Assembly: GCF_001602375.1 (NCBI RefSeq)
Contig: NZ_BCNY01000015.1
Coordinates: 62,001 to 126,000, forward strand
Source of the DNA: Methanoculleus horonobensis
GTDB taxonomy: Archaea > Halobacteriota > Methanomicrobia > Methanomicrobiales > Methanoculleaceae
DNA length: 64,000 nucleotides
Direction of reading: 5' to 3'
Every line of letters starts with the position of its first letter. Within the stretch, counting starts at the first letter, position 1. The translations under genes and the position numbers were made by a program. A model generated the notes under the pieces. The model was not told the origin of the DNA. It saw only the letters and a program-made list of their open reading frames with translations, and ran no database searches. Positions 36,623 to 46,844 of the stretch are shown piece after piece.

Positions 36623-38203
36623 TCAAACAGGACCTTTGCCGCCCTTTCCTAAATAATTACCCTCGTCACTGCCGGCGCCGCAGTACTCCTCACGAAGCCG
36701 CTTTCTGAGAAGTTTCCACCCGTTCACCCGGGGGATCTCTTCCGCGATGATGACCCGGCGGGGAACCTTGTAGCCTGCGAGGCGTTCGCGAGCGAAGGCG
36801 ACGATCTCGTCAGGCGAGATGCCGTTACCTACCGGAACCACCACGGCCACCGGAACCTCGCCCCGGTGCTCGTCGGTGCACCCGAAGACCGCCGCGTCGC
36901 GGACGCCCGGGTGCTGGACGAGGACATCCTCGACCTCGGTCGGGTAGACCTTCCAGCCCGACATCACGATCATGTCCTTCTTGCGGTCGGTGATGTAGAG
37001 CATCCCGTCCTCGTCCAGGTGGCCGATGTCCCCGGTCAGGAACCAGCCGTCGGGGAGAAAGACGGCGGCGGTCTCCTCGGGCATCTGCCAGTAGCCAAGC
37101 GCCACCCCCGGCCCCCGGAGGGCGATCTCGCCGTCAACACCCGGCCTGAGTTCCTGCGCAGGATCGTTCGCATCGACGATCTTCACCTCCGAGAACCCGA
37201 CCGGGGTGCCGACGCTCCGGAACTCGTCGGCGGTCGCGTAGTGTTCGGGCCGGATGGCGGTTCCGGTCCCGACGACGACCGTCTCGGAGAGGCCGTAGGC
37301 GTTGACGATGGGAATACCGAACCGTTCGTGGAAGGGTTTCCAGACACCGGGCGTCAGGGGGCCGCCGCCGCTGATCATCGCCCGGGCGGTGGCGAGCGCC
37401 GTCTCGGTTCCCGGCGGGGTCTGGATGAGGGAGTGGATCACCGGCGGCATCCCGGCGACGATCGTCGCCCGGTAATCGCGGGCGAGGTCGAGGTAGCGGT
37501 CGAGCTCGAACCGCTCCATGACGACGTAGGTTCCGCCGGCCCGGAGCGTCGCGATCCCCCAGCTGAGGCCGACGTGCCCCATGGGATAAATCCCGAGGTA
37601 GACGTCCGCATCGGTGATCCGGAGAACGTCCCGCTCGGCATCCATCGCGGCGATCCAGTTCCCGTGGGTGAGCATGGCGCCCTTGGGTTTTCCGGTGGTG
37701 CCGCTCGTGTACTGGATCTGGCAGAGGTCGTCGAACCGGCAGTGGACGGCCCGACAGTCCGGCGGTGCACGGAGGAGATCCGCCCACGGCATTGCGCCCG
37801 CAGCCTCCCCGCCGACGGCGACGACGTGCCGGAGGGTCGATGCCTGGTCCCGGATACGGCCGACGAGCGCCGCACCCTCCGCGTCGGTGATGACGGCGAC
37901 AGCCCCTGCGTCGCGGACGGCGTAGAGAACCTCGCTCTCCCGGTAGACCCGGTTCGTCGGGACGGCGACGGCGCCGATACGCCAGAGAGCGAAGTAACTG
38001 ACGAGGTATTCCGTCGAACTGTCGAGGTAGATGCAGACGCGGTCCCCGCGCCCGACCCCGAGATCGAGGAGGCCGCGCCCGACCCGGCAGACCCGATCGA
38101 GGAGTTCGGCGCGGGTGTATGACTCTCCGGTCGAGGGAACGATGAGCGCAGTCTTTTCAGGGTTACAGGCGTTGGCGTCGAGAAACGTGGTGCAGTTCGG
38201 CAT
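36623..38203 (-). CDS. AMP-forming acyl-CoA synthetase/ligase
   Basis: A 526-residue ANL-superfamily enzyme. The AMP-binding motif YTSGTTGKPKGAML, YGLSE, GDIGHLDEDGML and the catalytic Lys near the C-terminus in RVNGWKLLRKRL are present. It activates a carboxylic acid as acyl-AMP and transfers it to CoA; a medium- or long-chain fatty acid or an aryl acid are possible substrates. The ATG at 38203 has an upstream GGAG; the frame is open further upstream without a site. It ends 23 bases before the KaiC-like gene, on the same strand. Confidence 0.92.
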   Translation of the reverse strand: MPNCTTFLDANACNPEKTALIVPSTGESYTRAELLDRVCRVGRGLLDLGVGRGDRVCIYLDSSTEYLVSYFALWRIGAVAVPTNRVYRESEVLYAVRDAGAVAVITDAEGAALVGRIRDQASTLRHVVAVGGEAAGAMPWADLLRAPPDCRAVHCRFDDLCQIQYTSGTTGKPKGAMLTHGNWIAAMDAERDVLRITDADVYLGIYPMGHVGLSWGIATLRAGGTYVVMERFELDRYLDLARDYRATIVAGMPPVIHSLIQTPPGTETALATARAMISGGGPLTPGVWKPFHERFGIPIVNAYGLSETVVVGTGTAIRPEHYATADEFRSVGTPVGFSEVKIVDANDPAQELRPGVDGEIALRGPGVALGYWQMPEETAAVFLPDGWFLTGDIGHLDEDGMLYITDRKKDMIVMSGWKVYPTEVEDVLVQHPGVRDAAVFGCTDEHRGEVPVAVVVPVGNGISPDEIVAFARERLAGYKVPRRVIIAEEIPRVNGWKLLRKRLREEYCGAGSDEGNYLGKGGKGPV

Positions 38204-38346
38204 GGATTGGCTCCGGGCGGCAGGTATGCGCTTTGATGTATATGCTTGTGCATGGAGCGGTAAATAGGTTGCCCCGGGAGGCCACACCATGGGCGATCTC
38301 CGCTCCGGAGCCAAAAGCAGATTACCGAAGAGGCAGACTGAGATAT

Positions 38347-38805
38347 ATGGAACGCGACACGCTGCTCGTCCGGGAGGCCGCCGAGAACGACCTCGCCGCC
38401 GTCCTCTCCCTCTATACGCACCTGCACGACGCCGACGAGAAGGCCGACGGCCGTGCGCTGGAAAGAGCCTGGCAGGAGATCCTCGCCGACCCGCGAACCC
38501 ATCTCTTCCTCCTCGAGTGCGGGGGCGTGCCCGTCTCGACGTGCGTCCTCTATATCCTCCAAAACCTCACCCGGGGCGCACGACCCTACGGGCTCATCGA
38601 GAATGTCGTGACCCGTCGCGAGTTCCGGAACCGGGGGTTCGGCACGGCCCTCCTCAACCGTGTGCTCGAGTGCGCGTGGAACGAGGACTGTTACAAGGTG
38701 ATGCTTCTGTCCGGCCGTCGCGAACAAAACGTCTTCCGGCTCTACGAGAAGGCAGGGTTCGTCCGGGGCGCCAAGGAAGGGCTGATCGCGTATCCACCGG
38801 AATGA
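38347..38805 (+). CDS. GNAT-family N-acetyltransferase
   Basis: A 152-residue GNAT. The acetyl-CoA-binding loop is RNRGFGTALLNRVLE (Q/RxxGxG/A pattern) and the C-terminal FRLYEKAGFV motif is typical. The substrate may be a small molecule or a protein N-terminus. The ATG at 38347 sits right behind the TATA-like AGATATATGG, so the transcript may be leaderless or start further upstream. Confidence 0.88.
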   Translation: MERDTLLVREAAENDLAAVLSLYTHLHDADEKADGRALERAWQEILADPRTHLFLLECGGVPVSTCVLYILQNLTRGARPYGLIENVVTRREFRNRGFGTALLNRVLECAWNEDCYKVMLLSGRREQNVFRLYEKAGFVRGAKEGLIAYPPE

Positions 38806-38893
38806 TCTCCGGCGGCTCGCCGGTCCGAATATGCCGGAAGAAAACGCAAACTCCAAATCCCCGGCAAAAGATGGATGGTAAAGGTAGATAGTC

Positions 38894-40549
38894 GTGCAAT
38901 CAAAGCGTTCACAGACCGCGAGGGCCGGATCGATCCTGTTCACCCTGCTCCTCACTCTCGTCTCTCCGGCATCCGCCGGCCTCTACACCGACTCGTGCGG
39001 GATGGTATGGACGGACGCCTCCGTCCCGTTCGAGCACAACAACGAGACAGCCTACAACGAGGAACTGATGGCATCATATGCACCCATCATGGCGAACCTG
39101 ACGGAGCCCCCTGATCTCGGCAACATCTCCTGGAGCGCTGCCTTCCGCGAGACCTGCGCCTACATGGAGGAGCGCTATGCCTTCACGGAGTGGCGCGGCG
39201 TCGACTGGGACGCGCTGCATGCGGGGTATGCGCCGAAGATTGCGGAGGCCGAGGAGAACGAGGACAGCGCCGCATACTACCGGACGCTCCGCGAGTTCGT
39301 CTATGCCATCCCCGACGGGCACGTCCTGGTTCTCTCCCCCGACGACTTCGGGGCGAAGCATGCCGACATCGGCGGGGGCTACGGGCTCGGTGTCGCACGG
39401 CTCGATTCGGGCGAGGTGATCGTGACCTACGTCGCGAACGGAAGCGATGCCGAGCGGGCGGGCATCCGGTTCGGCGACGAGGTGGTCTCCTGGAACGGCC
39501 GGCCGGTCGGGGAGGCGATCGACGCGACCTCGATCATCTGGACGCCGATCAAGCCCTCGACGGCGGAAGGCATCCTCCTCCACAAACTGCGATTCCTGAC
39601 CCGGGCGCCGGTCGGCACCCCGGTGGAGATCGGCATTGCCGGCCCGGCGGATTCCGTTCCCCGCACGGTCAACCTGACCGCAACGGACGACGGCTACGAG
39701 ACCCTCGCCCGGACGAGCATCTTCCTCGGCCGCGAGGTGAACGACGGAGCGGCCGGGTCGTCGGCGGAACTCAAGGCAATGATCACGAACGAGACCGTGA
39801 CCACCCGGACACTCCCGGGAGGGATCGCCTACATCGCGGTCTACGAAGAGTTTTATGATGTCTACCAGCCTTTCAAGGCGGCGATGAAGGACGCGATCGC
39901 CGACGGTGCGCCCGGCATCGTCATCGACCTCCGGTTCAACCGGGGCGGGGACGACAACCTGGCCGCCGCCTACGCCGGGTGGTTCGTGGATCGGCCGGTC
40001 TTCTACGAGTACGGCACCACCTACGACCCCGGCACCGGGGAGCCCGCGGTCCTCTGGGAGTCATGGACACGGCCCCGGCCCGACCGCTACGAGGGCCCGG
40101 TCGCTCTCCTCGTCAGCCCCTACACCATCAGTTCGGGCGAGGGCCTCCCGAAGGTCTTTGCAGAGTCCGGGACAGGCGCGATCGTCTCGTGGTACGGGAC
40201 GAACGGGGCGTTCGGGATGGAGTCGATGGGGCCGGTGCTCCCCCTCGGGGTCATGACCGCCTTCCCGCAGGGTGCCTCACTCGACGAGAACGGCCGGATC
40301 CAGGTCGACAGCAACGCGTCCCTGGTCGGCGGGGTCGCCCCGACGGTGCGGGTGCCGCTCGACCGGGATACCCTGGCGCGGGCGATGGCCGGGGAGGACG
40401 TCCAGCTCTCGTATGCGGTCGACTGGATCCGGGCTCAGGCGGAGGAGACGACCGCGGAGCCTTCCGCGGAGCCGACACAGGCAGCGCCCGGGTGGGCGGC
40501 CGTGCTCGCGGCACTTGCGGTTGTCGCTGTCTGGTACGGCCGGCGGTGA
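38894..40549 (+). CDS. Secreted S41-family protease with PDZ domain and C-terminal anchor
   Basis: A 551-residue protein starting with GTG. A signal peptide covers residues about 11-28. A PDZ-like domain lies near 150-230 (GYGLGVARL...RAGIRFGDEVVSWNG). The S41 catalytic region holds VIDLRFNRGGDDN and YTISSGEGLPK near 410-420, where one of the paired Ser is the nucleophile. An acidic/Thr-rich linker ends in PGWAAVLAALAVVAVWYGRR, a transmembrane tail like the archaeal PGF-CTERM sorting signals. It probably trims or degrades surface proteins. Confidence 0.87.
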   Translation: MQSKRSQTARAGSILFTLLLTLVSPASAGLYTDSCGMVWTDASVPFEHNNETAYNEELMASYAPIMANLTEPPDLGNISWSAAFRETCAYMEERYAFTEWRGVDWDALHAGYAPKIAEAEENEDSAAYYRTLREFVYAIPDGHVLVLSPDDFGAKHADIGGGYGLGVARLDSGEVIVTYVANGSDAERAGIRFGDEVVSWNGRPVGEAIDATSIIWTPIKPSTAEGILLHKLRFLTRAPVGTPVEIGIAGPADSVPRTVNLTATDDGYETLARTSIFLGREVNDGAAGSSAELKAMITNETVTTRTLPGGIAYIAVYEEFYDVYQPFKAAMKDAIADGAPGIVIDLRFNRGGDDNLAAAYAGWFVDRPVFYEYGTTYDPGTGEPAVLWESWTRPRPDRYEGPVALLVSPYTISSGEGLPKVFAESGTGAIVSWYGTNGAFGMESMGPVLPLGVMTAFPQGASLDENGRIQVDSNASLVGGVAPTVRVPLDRDTLARAMAGEDVQLSYAVDWIRAQAEETTAEPSAEPTQAAPGWAAVLAALAVVAVWYGRR

Positions 40550-40563
40550 GGGTTAGGAGAGAT

Positions 40564-40645
40564 CCTCACGCGAAGCCGCAAAACCGCGAAAGGGGGTTAC
40601 ACCTCCCGAACTTCGCGCACTTCGCGTTCTCGCACCTAAAGGTGC
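40564..40645. repeat. Intergenic dispersed-repeat fragment with hairpin
   Basis: CCTCACGCGAAG (40564-40575) shares an 11-mer with 49355-49365. A perfect short hairpin GCACCTAAAGGTGC (40632-40645), followed by TCATG, resembles the reverse complement of part of the 39-bp unit at 55.5 kb. It lies in the 241-base spacer between the convergent S41 and CDC48 genes. Confidence 0.45.
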
Positions 40646-40790
40646 TCATGCTCCGGACGTTCCGTCCGTCGCACTTTACGGGAACTTTTCCGTGAGATTA
40701 CCCCAGGCCGAAGAGACGAGGATCTTCCCGGATGGGGACGGTAAGTTGTAAAAAAAGAGTGCTCCGGGGGCATTCCCCCGGAAGATCCGC

Positions 40791-43208
40791 TTACTGGTAT
40801 TCCGGGGGCTGGATATCTTTCGGCAGCCCGCCCTTGAAGTGCTGCTGCACCTTCCCGTAGTACTGCCGCAGCCGCTCGTTCATCGTCGCGTGCACCTTCT
40901 CCCGTGCCCGCTCGAAGTGCGAAGGGCTCACGACGGCAGCACTCTCCCGCATGGCGAGCATGGCCGCCTCCCGGGCGAGCGCCTCGAGATCCGAGCCGAC
41001 GAACCCCTCGGTGTCGGTTGCTATCTTCTTGAGGAGGAGGGCCCGTGCGGGATCGTCGAAAGTCACCTTCTGCTGCGCGAAGAGATCGACGAGTTTCTTC
41101 CGCCGGACGTGGTTTGCAAGCCCCTCGTCTTCGGTCGGTGCAATCGCAGCGCGGTGCTCCTTCAGCTCTTCGGCGCTCACCTGGCGGTTCGCTCCCACGG
41201 CGAGAACCAGGTCTTCGAGATCGTTCTCGGTGAGCCCCTCCGTCATCGCCACGAGGTCTTCCATCTTCGAGCCCTCGATCGGTATATAGCGGGTGTGGAT
41301 GGAGAGGATCTTCTGCCGGTCTTCCCGCCCGGGCTCGCCGATGTAGACGAGCCGGTCGAACCGTCCGGGCCGGAGAAGCGCCGGATCGACCATGTCGGGA
41401 CGGTTGGTCGCACCCATCACCACCACGCCCCGGAGTTCCTCGAGGCCGTCGATCTCGGTCAGGATCTGGTTTAGGACGCTCTCGACCACGTGCGACTCTG
41501 TGCCGCCGCCCCGGGCGGGGGCGAGGGCGTCGAGTTCGTCGAAGAAGATGATCGACGGCGCCACCTGCCGGGCCTTCTTGAAGATCTCCCGGACCGCCCG
41601 CTCGCTCTCCCCGACCCACTTCGAGAGGAGCTGGGGGCCTTTGACCGGGACGAAGTTCGCCCCGCTCTCGCTCGCGACCGCCTTCGCGATCAGGGTCTTA
41701 CCCGTCCCCGGCGGGCCGTAGAGGAGGACACCCTTCGGCGGCTCGATACCGAGGTTCTCGAACCGCTCGCGCTCGGTGAGCGGATACTCCACCGCCTCGC
41801 GGATATCCTGCTTCGCCTCTTCGAGGCCTCCGACATCCGCCCAGGTGGTGTGGGGGACTTCGAGGAGGATCTCCCGCATGGCGCTCGGGCCCACGTCGCG
41901 GAGAGCATCGCGGAAGTCCCTGCCCTGCACCTCCATCTTCTCGAGGATCTCCGGCGGAATCTCGTCGGCTTCGAGATCGATCTCGGGGAGGTAGCGCCGC
42001 AGTGCCTTGATCGCCGCCTCACGGGCGAGTGCGGCGAGATCCGCCCCGACGAACCCGTGGGTCTGCTGGGCGACGTCGGCGATCGTCACGTCGTCCGCAA
42101 GCGGCATGCCCCGGGTGTGGATCTGGAGAACCTGGATCCGGTCATCCTCTGCCGGTACCCCGATCTCGATCTCCCGGTCGAATCGCCCGGGACGGCGCAG
42201 CGCAGGGTCGATGGCGTCGAGCCGGTTCGTGGCCCCGATCACCACGACCTGACCGCGCTCCTCGAGGCCGTCCATCATCGTCAGGAGCTGGGCGACCACC
42301 CGGCGCTCGACCTCCCCGGTCACCTCCTCGCGCCGTGGTGCGATCGAGTCGAGCTCGTCGATGAAGATGATCGCAGGAGCGTGCTGCCGTGCATCCTCAA
42401 AGACCTCACGGAGCCGCTGCTCGCTCTCGCCGTAGTACTTCGAGATCACCTCCGGCCCCGCGATCGAGATGAAGTGGGCGCCGCTCTCGCTCGCGACCGC
42501 CTTTGCGATCAGGGTCTTACCCGTTCCCGGCGGGCCGTAGAGGAGGACGCCCTTCGGCGGCTCGATGCCGAGCTTCCGAAAGATCTCCGGGTGGCGCATC
42601 GGCAGTTCGATCGTCTCGCGGACCCGCTGCAGCTCGCCCTTGAGGCCGCCGATATCCTCGTAGCTGATCCTCTTGACCCCCTCGAATCCAGCCGCAGGCT
42701 TCTCGGAGAACTCTATCTTCGTGTTCTTGGTGATGATCACGGCGTTCTCCGGCTCGACCACCACGGCCTTGAACGCGACGAGCTGGGGCTGCATGAACGG
42801 GAGCCCGGCCTGGATCGGAACGGAGTCGTTCTTGACGACCGGAAAGTCGATCAGCTTGTTGACGACGCTGCCGTAGTTGATGGGGAGCTGTTTGGGGAGG
42901 TCCTCGGGCGGCGCGAGCACGACCCGTTTCGCCTCGGCCTCCTCATCGAGCGTTCGTATCTTGACCCGGTCGCCTATGCTCGCACCGGTATTGAGCCGGG
43001 TGAAGTTATCGATCCGAACTTTGCCCTGGTGCCAGTCGTTCACCATGGCGCGCCAGACCTTCGCTACGGTGCGACGCTTTCCTTCGATGGCGACGAGGTC
43101 TCCCGGGTTGAGCCGAAGCTGCAACATGGTGTCAGGGTCAAGCCGTGCCTTGCCTGCCCCCTGATCCTCCGGATAAGCGCTATCTACCTTCAAGTATATC
43201 TCGGGCAT
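40791..43208 (-). CDS. CDC48/VCP-type AAA+ ATPase
   Basis: An 805-residue archaeal CDC48 (VAT-like). An N-terminal substrate-binding domain (residues 1-185) is followed by two AAA modules. Each has GPPGTGKT and a Walker B ([12 protein letters not shown] in D1, [12 protein letters not shown] in D2) with arginine-finger regions. As a hexamer it unfolds proteins for the proteasome. The start gives the typical [11 protein letters not shown] opening. It is divergent from larC, with TATA elements for both in the 45-base gap. It converges on the S41 protease. Confidence 0.96.
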   Translation of the reverse strand: MPEIYLKVDSAYPEDQGAGKARLDPDTMLQLRLNPGDLVAIEGKRRTVAKVWRAMVNDWHQGKVRIDNFTRLNTGASIGDRVKIRTLDEEAEAKRVVLAPPEDLPKQLPINYGSVVNKLIDFPVVKNDSVPIQAGLPFMQPQLVAFKAVVVEPENAVIITKNTKIEFSEKPAAGFEGVKRISYEDIGGLKGELQRVRETIELPMRHPEIFRKLGIEPPKGVLLYGPPGTGKTLIAKAVASESGAHFISIAGPEVISKYYGESEQRLREVFEDARQHAPAIIFIDELDSIAPRREEVTGEVERRVVAQLLTMMDGLEERGQVVVIGATNRLDAIDPALRRPGRFDREIEIGVPAEDDRIQVLQIHTRGMPLADDVTIADVAQQTHGFVGADLAALAREAAIKALRRYLPEIDLEADEIPPEILEKMEVQGRDFRDALRDVGPSAMREILLEVPHTTWADVGGLEEAKQDIREAVEYPLTERERFENLGIEPPKGVLLYGPPGTGKTLIAKAVASESGANFVPVKGPQLLSKWVGESERAVREIFKKARQVAPSIIFFDELDALAPARGGGTESHVVESVLNQILTEIDGLEELRGVVVMGATNRPDMVDPALLRPGRFDRLVYIGEPGREDRQKILSIHTRYIPIEGSKMEDLVAMTEGLTENDLEDLVLAVGANRQVSAEELKEHRAAIAPTEDEGLANHVRRKKLVDLFAQQKVTFDDPARALLLKKIATDTEGFVGSDLEALAREAAMLAMRESAAVVSPSHFERAREKVHATMNERLRQYYGKVQQHFKGGLPKDIQPPEYQ

Positions 43209-43253
43209 TACCTCTAGTTCTTATATTTCGGGGATTTATAAGTACTGGAGAGC

Positions 43254-44447
43254 ATGAACGTACTTCTCTTCGACCCGTTCAACGGAGCCGCAGGCGACAT
43301 GATCATCGGAACCCTTCTCGATCTCGGGGCCGACGAAGGACTTGTCCGGGCAGCCATGCGTTCCGTCGTCGGGGAACCGACGATCGAGCGGGTAGACCGT
43401 TCCGGGATCCGTGCCGTCCAGGTGAGAACGCACGCCCCGGTCGATCACCGCACCCTTGAGGAGGTGCTCGACCGGGTGGCCGGAAGCGACGCTCCCGCAC
43501 CCGCAAGGGAGATGGCGCGGCGGGTCTTCCTCCGGATACACCGGGCCGAGGAGAGTATCCATGGAGAGGGAGCGCACTTCCACGAGGTGGGTGCGGACGA
43601 CGCGATCGCCGACGTGGTTGGTGCCTGCACCGCCCTCTCCTCCCTCGCCCCCGACGGTGTCGCCGTCCGCCCGGTCGCACTCGGCCGGGGGTTTGCGGTC
43701 GGCGCCCACGGCACCTTCCCTGTCCCGGCCCCCGCGACGGTCGCAATCCTCGCCGGATCGGATCTCGCGACCATTCCCGGGGATGAGGAGCGGGAACTCT
43801 GCACCCCGACGGGAGCCGCGCTCCTCGCCGAGTTCTCGACCGTCCGGCCCGAAGACCTCGGCCCGGCGGGGATCCGGGCGGTCGGCTACGGGGCGGGGAG
43901 CAGGAACCCCCCGGGAAGGCCGAACGTCCTCCGGTCGATGCTCCTCTCTACTAAAGATGCCCCGGGAGGCGACCGGGTGGACATCCTCGAGACGAACGTC
44001 GACGACGTCACCGGGGAAGCCCTCGCCTACACCATCGCCTGCCTGATGGAAGAAGGGGCACGGGACGCAAGCGTTACTCCCGTGGTGATGAAGAAGGGGC
44101 GGAGCGGCCACCTCGTCCGGGTGATCTGCCGCCCCGACGCGACCGACCATCTCATGGGAGTGATGGCGCGGGAACTCGGGACGCTCGGGATCCGGTGCAT
44201 CCCGATGGTGCACCGGGCCGTCGCGGAACGGACGATCGAACCGGTCACGGTGACCGTCCGGGGGAAGGAGGCGACGATCGACGTGAAGTGCGGCTGGTGT
44301 GAGGGGAAGATCGTCTCGTTCAAGGCGGAGTACGAACAGGCGGCGGCGTGCGCACGGGAGACCGGACTCCCGTTCCGGGAGGTCGCCGGAACGGTCGAGG
44401 CGGCAGCACGCCGGATCTTCGTCGAACGGGGTGTGCTCGAACCATGA
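43254..44447 (+). CDS. larC: LarC nickel-pincer cofactor cyclometallase
   Basis: A 397-residue DUF111 protein. The FDPFNGAAGDM opening, the HFHEVGADDAIAD motif and the ETNVDDVTGEAL, MKKGRSGHL and CGWCEGKI segments are family marks. LarC inserts nickel into the pincer cofactor in a CTP-dependent step. Unlike Lactobacillus plantarum, where larC needs a frameshift, here it is a single open frame. LarB and LarE are not in the window. TTTATAAG lies 17 bases before the ATG. It overlaps radB by ATGA. Confidence 0.93.
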   Translation: MNVLLFDPFNGAAGDMIIGTLLDLGADEGLVRAAMRSVVGEPTIERVDRSGIRAVQVRTHAPVDHRTLEEVLDRVAGSDAPAPAREMARRVFLRIHRAEESIHGEGAHFHEVGADDAIADVVGACTALSSLAPDGVAVRPVALGRGFAVGAHGTFPVPAPATVAILAGSDLATIPGDEERELCTPTGAALLAEFSTVRPEDLGPAGIRAVGYGAGSRNPPGRPNVLRSMLLSTKDAPGGDRVDILETNVDDVTGEALAYTIACLMEEGARDASVTPVVMKKGRSGHLVRVICRPDATDHLMGVMARELGTLGIRCIPMVHRAVAERTIEPVTVTVRGKEATIDVKCGWCEGKIVSFKAEYEQAAACARETGLPFREVAGTVEAAARRIFVERGVLEP

Positions 44448-45118
44448 AGACCGACCGGATCAGCACGGGAAGCACGGCGTTCGACGACCTCCTCGGCGGC
44501 GGGCTCGAGCGGCGGGCGATCACCCAGATCTACGGCGAGCCCGCGAGCGGCAAGAGCACCCTCTGCCTGATGGCGGCGGTGGCCTGCCTCCGGGCCGGGA
44601 ACTCGGTCGTCTACATCGACACCGAAGGGTTCTCGGTAGAGCGCTTTACGCAGATCGCCGGGGAGAACGCCGGAACGCTCGCCGACCGGCTCTACCTCTT
44701 CGAGCCGCTCGATTTCTCCCAGCAGGGAACGATGATCGCCGATACCGAAGGGTTGCTCAAGAACGGCCACGCCCCCGTGGGGCTGCTGGTGATGGACTCG
44801 GCCACCGCCCTCTACCGGACGGAACTCGATCTCGGGCGGGAGGCGATACGGAAACTCTCGCACCACATGATAAAACTCCTCGGGCTCGCAAAGAAGTACG
44901 ACATTCCCGTCCTGATCACCAATCAGATCTATATGGATGTGGAGCGCGACCGGGTGGCGGGGCTCGGGGGGACGGCGCTCGAACACCTCTCGAAGGCCAT
45001 CGTACGGCTTGAAAAGAAGGATAGCGTCCGGCGGGCGATGCTCCGGAAGCACCGGTCCCGGCCGGAAGGGCTCTCGTTCGACTTCGTCATCACCGAAGAC
45101 GGGATCAGAACGGTATAA
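44444..45118 (+). CDS. radB: RadB recombinase paralog
   Basis: A 224-residue RecA/RadA-like protein without the N-terminal HhH domain, as in RadB. Walker A is GEPASGKST and the Walker B region is GLLVMDSATALYRTE. STGSTAFDDLLGGGLERRAITQIYGE is the usual opening. RadB helps RadA in homologous recombination. It overlaps larC by four bases (ATGA) and converges with dapF with a 14-base overlap. Coupling with larC is probably only transcriptional. Confidence 0.94.
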   Translation: MKTDRISTGSTAFDDLLGGGLERRAITQIYGEPASGKSTLCLMAAVACLRAGNSVVYIDTEGFSVERFTQIAGENAGTLADRLYLFEPLDFSQQGTMIADTEGLLKNGHAPVGLLVMDSATALYRTELDLGREAIRKLSHHMIKLLGLAKKYDIPVLITNQIYMDVERDRVAGLGGTALEHLSKAIVRLEKKDSVRRAMLRKHRSRPEGLSFDFVITEDGIRTV

Positions 45119-45923
45119 CGCCGGAAAAGACCGTCTCGGCGGGACCTTCCATCGTGACGGTCTCGCCGAACCGGATCACGAGCGGGCCGCCTTTTGTCTC
45201 GACCCTGACCGTATTCCCGACTTTGCCGAGGTGATGGGCGACCGCGGCGGACGCCGTCGCGCCGGTGCCGCAGCTCTCGGTCTCGCCCTCGACGCCGCGC
45301 TCGAACGTCCGGATCCGGATCGTGTCGTTGCCGGCCTCTTCGACGAAGTTGACGTTCGCGCCCTCTACGAAGGAGGGGTGGTTCCTGATGGCCGGACCGA
45401 CGGCGGCGATATCGACTGCGCCTATTTCTTTCACGAAGGCAACCGCGTGGGGAACGCCGGTGTTCGCGGCATACACGGTGAAACCCCGGATCTCCTCTCT
45501 GTATTCGCCGTTCCCGGTGGCCGGGATGGCGCTCCGCTCGAACGCGGGCTCAGGCATCGTGATCGTTGCGGTGAACGCGTCATCGGCATAGCCTGCCGAG
45601 ACCTGGACGACCCCCACCCCGGTCTCGACCGAGCAGGACTCTTTCACGTATCCGGCGTCGTAGGCGTACTTCGCGAGGCACCTGATACCGTTCCCGCACA
45701 TCGCGGCCTCGCTCTCGTCGGGCTGGAAGAGCCGCATCCGGATCTCGGCCGCCTCGGACGCCTGGAGGAAGAGGATCCCGTCGGCGCCGATGCCGAACCT
45801 GCGGTCGCAGAAGAGCGCCGCAAACGCCCCCTTCATATCCCCGGGAATGACCTCGCCGTTATGCTCGTCGATCAGAACGAAGTCGTTGCCGTTTCCCTGC
45901 AGTTTGGTGAACGCGATCTCCAT
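45105..45923 (-). CDS. dapF: Diaminopimelate epimerase
   Basis: A 272-residue DapF. Both catalytic cysteines are visible: Cys76 in AMCGNGIRC and the later one near 216 in ESCGTGATAS. It interconverts LL- and meso-diaminopimelate for lysine synthesis. The start ATG gives MEIAFTKLQGNGNDF, the usual opening. No other lysine genes are adjacent. Its 3' end overlaps the convergent radB by 14 bases. Confidence 0.96.
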   Translation of the reverse strand: MEIAFTKLQGNGNDFVLIDEHNGEVIPGDMKGAFAALFCDRRFGIGADGILFLQASEAAEIRMRLFQPDESEAAMCGNGIRCLAKYAYDAGYVKESCSVETGVGVVQVSAGYADDAFTATITMPEPAFERSAIPATGNGEYREEIRGFTVYAANTGVPHAVAFVKEIGAVDIAAVGPAIRNHPSFVEGANVNFVEEAGNDTIRIRTFERGVEGETESCGTGATASAAVAHHLGKVGNTVRVETKGGPLVIRFGETVTMEGPAETVFSGVIPF

Positions 45924-46007
45924 GGTATAGCCTCTCCTGTAGGTATGGGAGCGGCGGGTGATAAACCGTGTGGGGGTTGGGTTCCAGCCCCGGCGATCAG
46001 GGCTTCC

Positions 46008-46844
46008 TCACGCCGCACCGCAGAGACGCGTCCACCCCGACGAATCCATTTCAGGACCCATGACCGGCTCCGGCGGGGAGATGAATACCGTGAACTTCAC
46101 CGGAATACTCTCGATTCCCATCTCCCTTGCCCGCGTATCGAGCATCGCATACACCGCGTCTATCGAGAATACGTTCTCCGGCGGAGGCGGGCCGTTCCAG
46201 ACGTTCACCCGGAGATACCCGTCGATGTCGTAGCCGTACCCGATGAGGGACCCGTTGGGGTAGAGGTAGCGTTCCCGTATCAGACTCTCTGTGGCGGCGG
46301 TGAAGACTGAGAACGATATTCCGCTCCCACCCTTCGAGAAGGGAAGCCCTCCGAGCGTGACGGTGACGGGCTCCTGTCTGTTCAGGGCGGCTTTGAGGTC
46401 TTCTACCCCCGGTCCGGTGAAGACCCGTTGGGATGACTGGAGTTTCGCGGTAGATGTTCCCGACCCCTGACCCGGGAAATCTTCCGGATGATCCTCGTTG
46501 CTCTCGTCATAGCGGTGCCGAGCAACAGAGCGATAGTTATGCAACTCTCTAAGCCTTTCTGCAAGTTCTCTGCTCTCACTCTCATTCATGCCGTCAAGAT
46601 ACGATACCCCTGGCATCTCTTCGATCATTTGAGAGACTTCCTTATCGCTCAATCTGTTTCCGGCATCATCAAAGAGATGAGGACTTCTCTCCAGCACTAC
46701 GTCCCGGTCTACCGGATCCCCTCCGAACGGACGGATATTCTCCGGAGTATCCTCATTCGCGCTCACCGCCGCCACGAAGAATGTGCCGACGATCAGCAAC
46801 ACCGCAAGCAGGGCGCTGATCCCGGAGAGGAATTTCGTATTCAT
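46008..46844 (-). CDS. Secreted protein of unknown function
   Basis: A 278-residue protein. The signal peptide is MNTKFLSGISALLAVLLIVG followed by FFVAAVSA. An acidic, charged middle (SDKEVSQMIEEMP, SESRELAERLREL) and a beta-rich C-terminal half (QEPVTVTLGGLPF, SGISFSVFTAATES, LIGYGYDIDGYLRVNVW) follow. The C-terminal half may be a small binding domain exposed outside the cell. A strong AAGGAGGA ribosome site decides the start. I do not recognise a family. Confidence 0.7.
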   Translation of the reverse strand: MNTKFLSGISALLAVLLIVGTFFVAAVSANEDTPENIRPFGGDPVDRDVVLERSPHLFDDAGNRLSDKEVSQMIEEMPGVSYLDGMNESESRELAERLRELHNYRSVARHRYDESNEDHPEDFPGQGSGTSTAKLQSSQRVFTGPGVEDLKAALNRQEPVTVTLGGLPFSKGGSGISFSVFTAATESLIRERYLYPNGSLIGYGYDIDGYLRVNVWNGPPPPENVFSIDAVYAMLDTRAREMGIESIPVKFTVFISPPEPVMGPEMDSSGWTRLCGAA

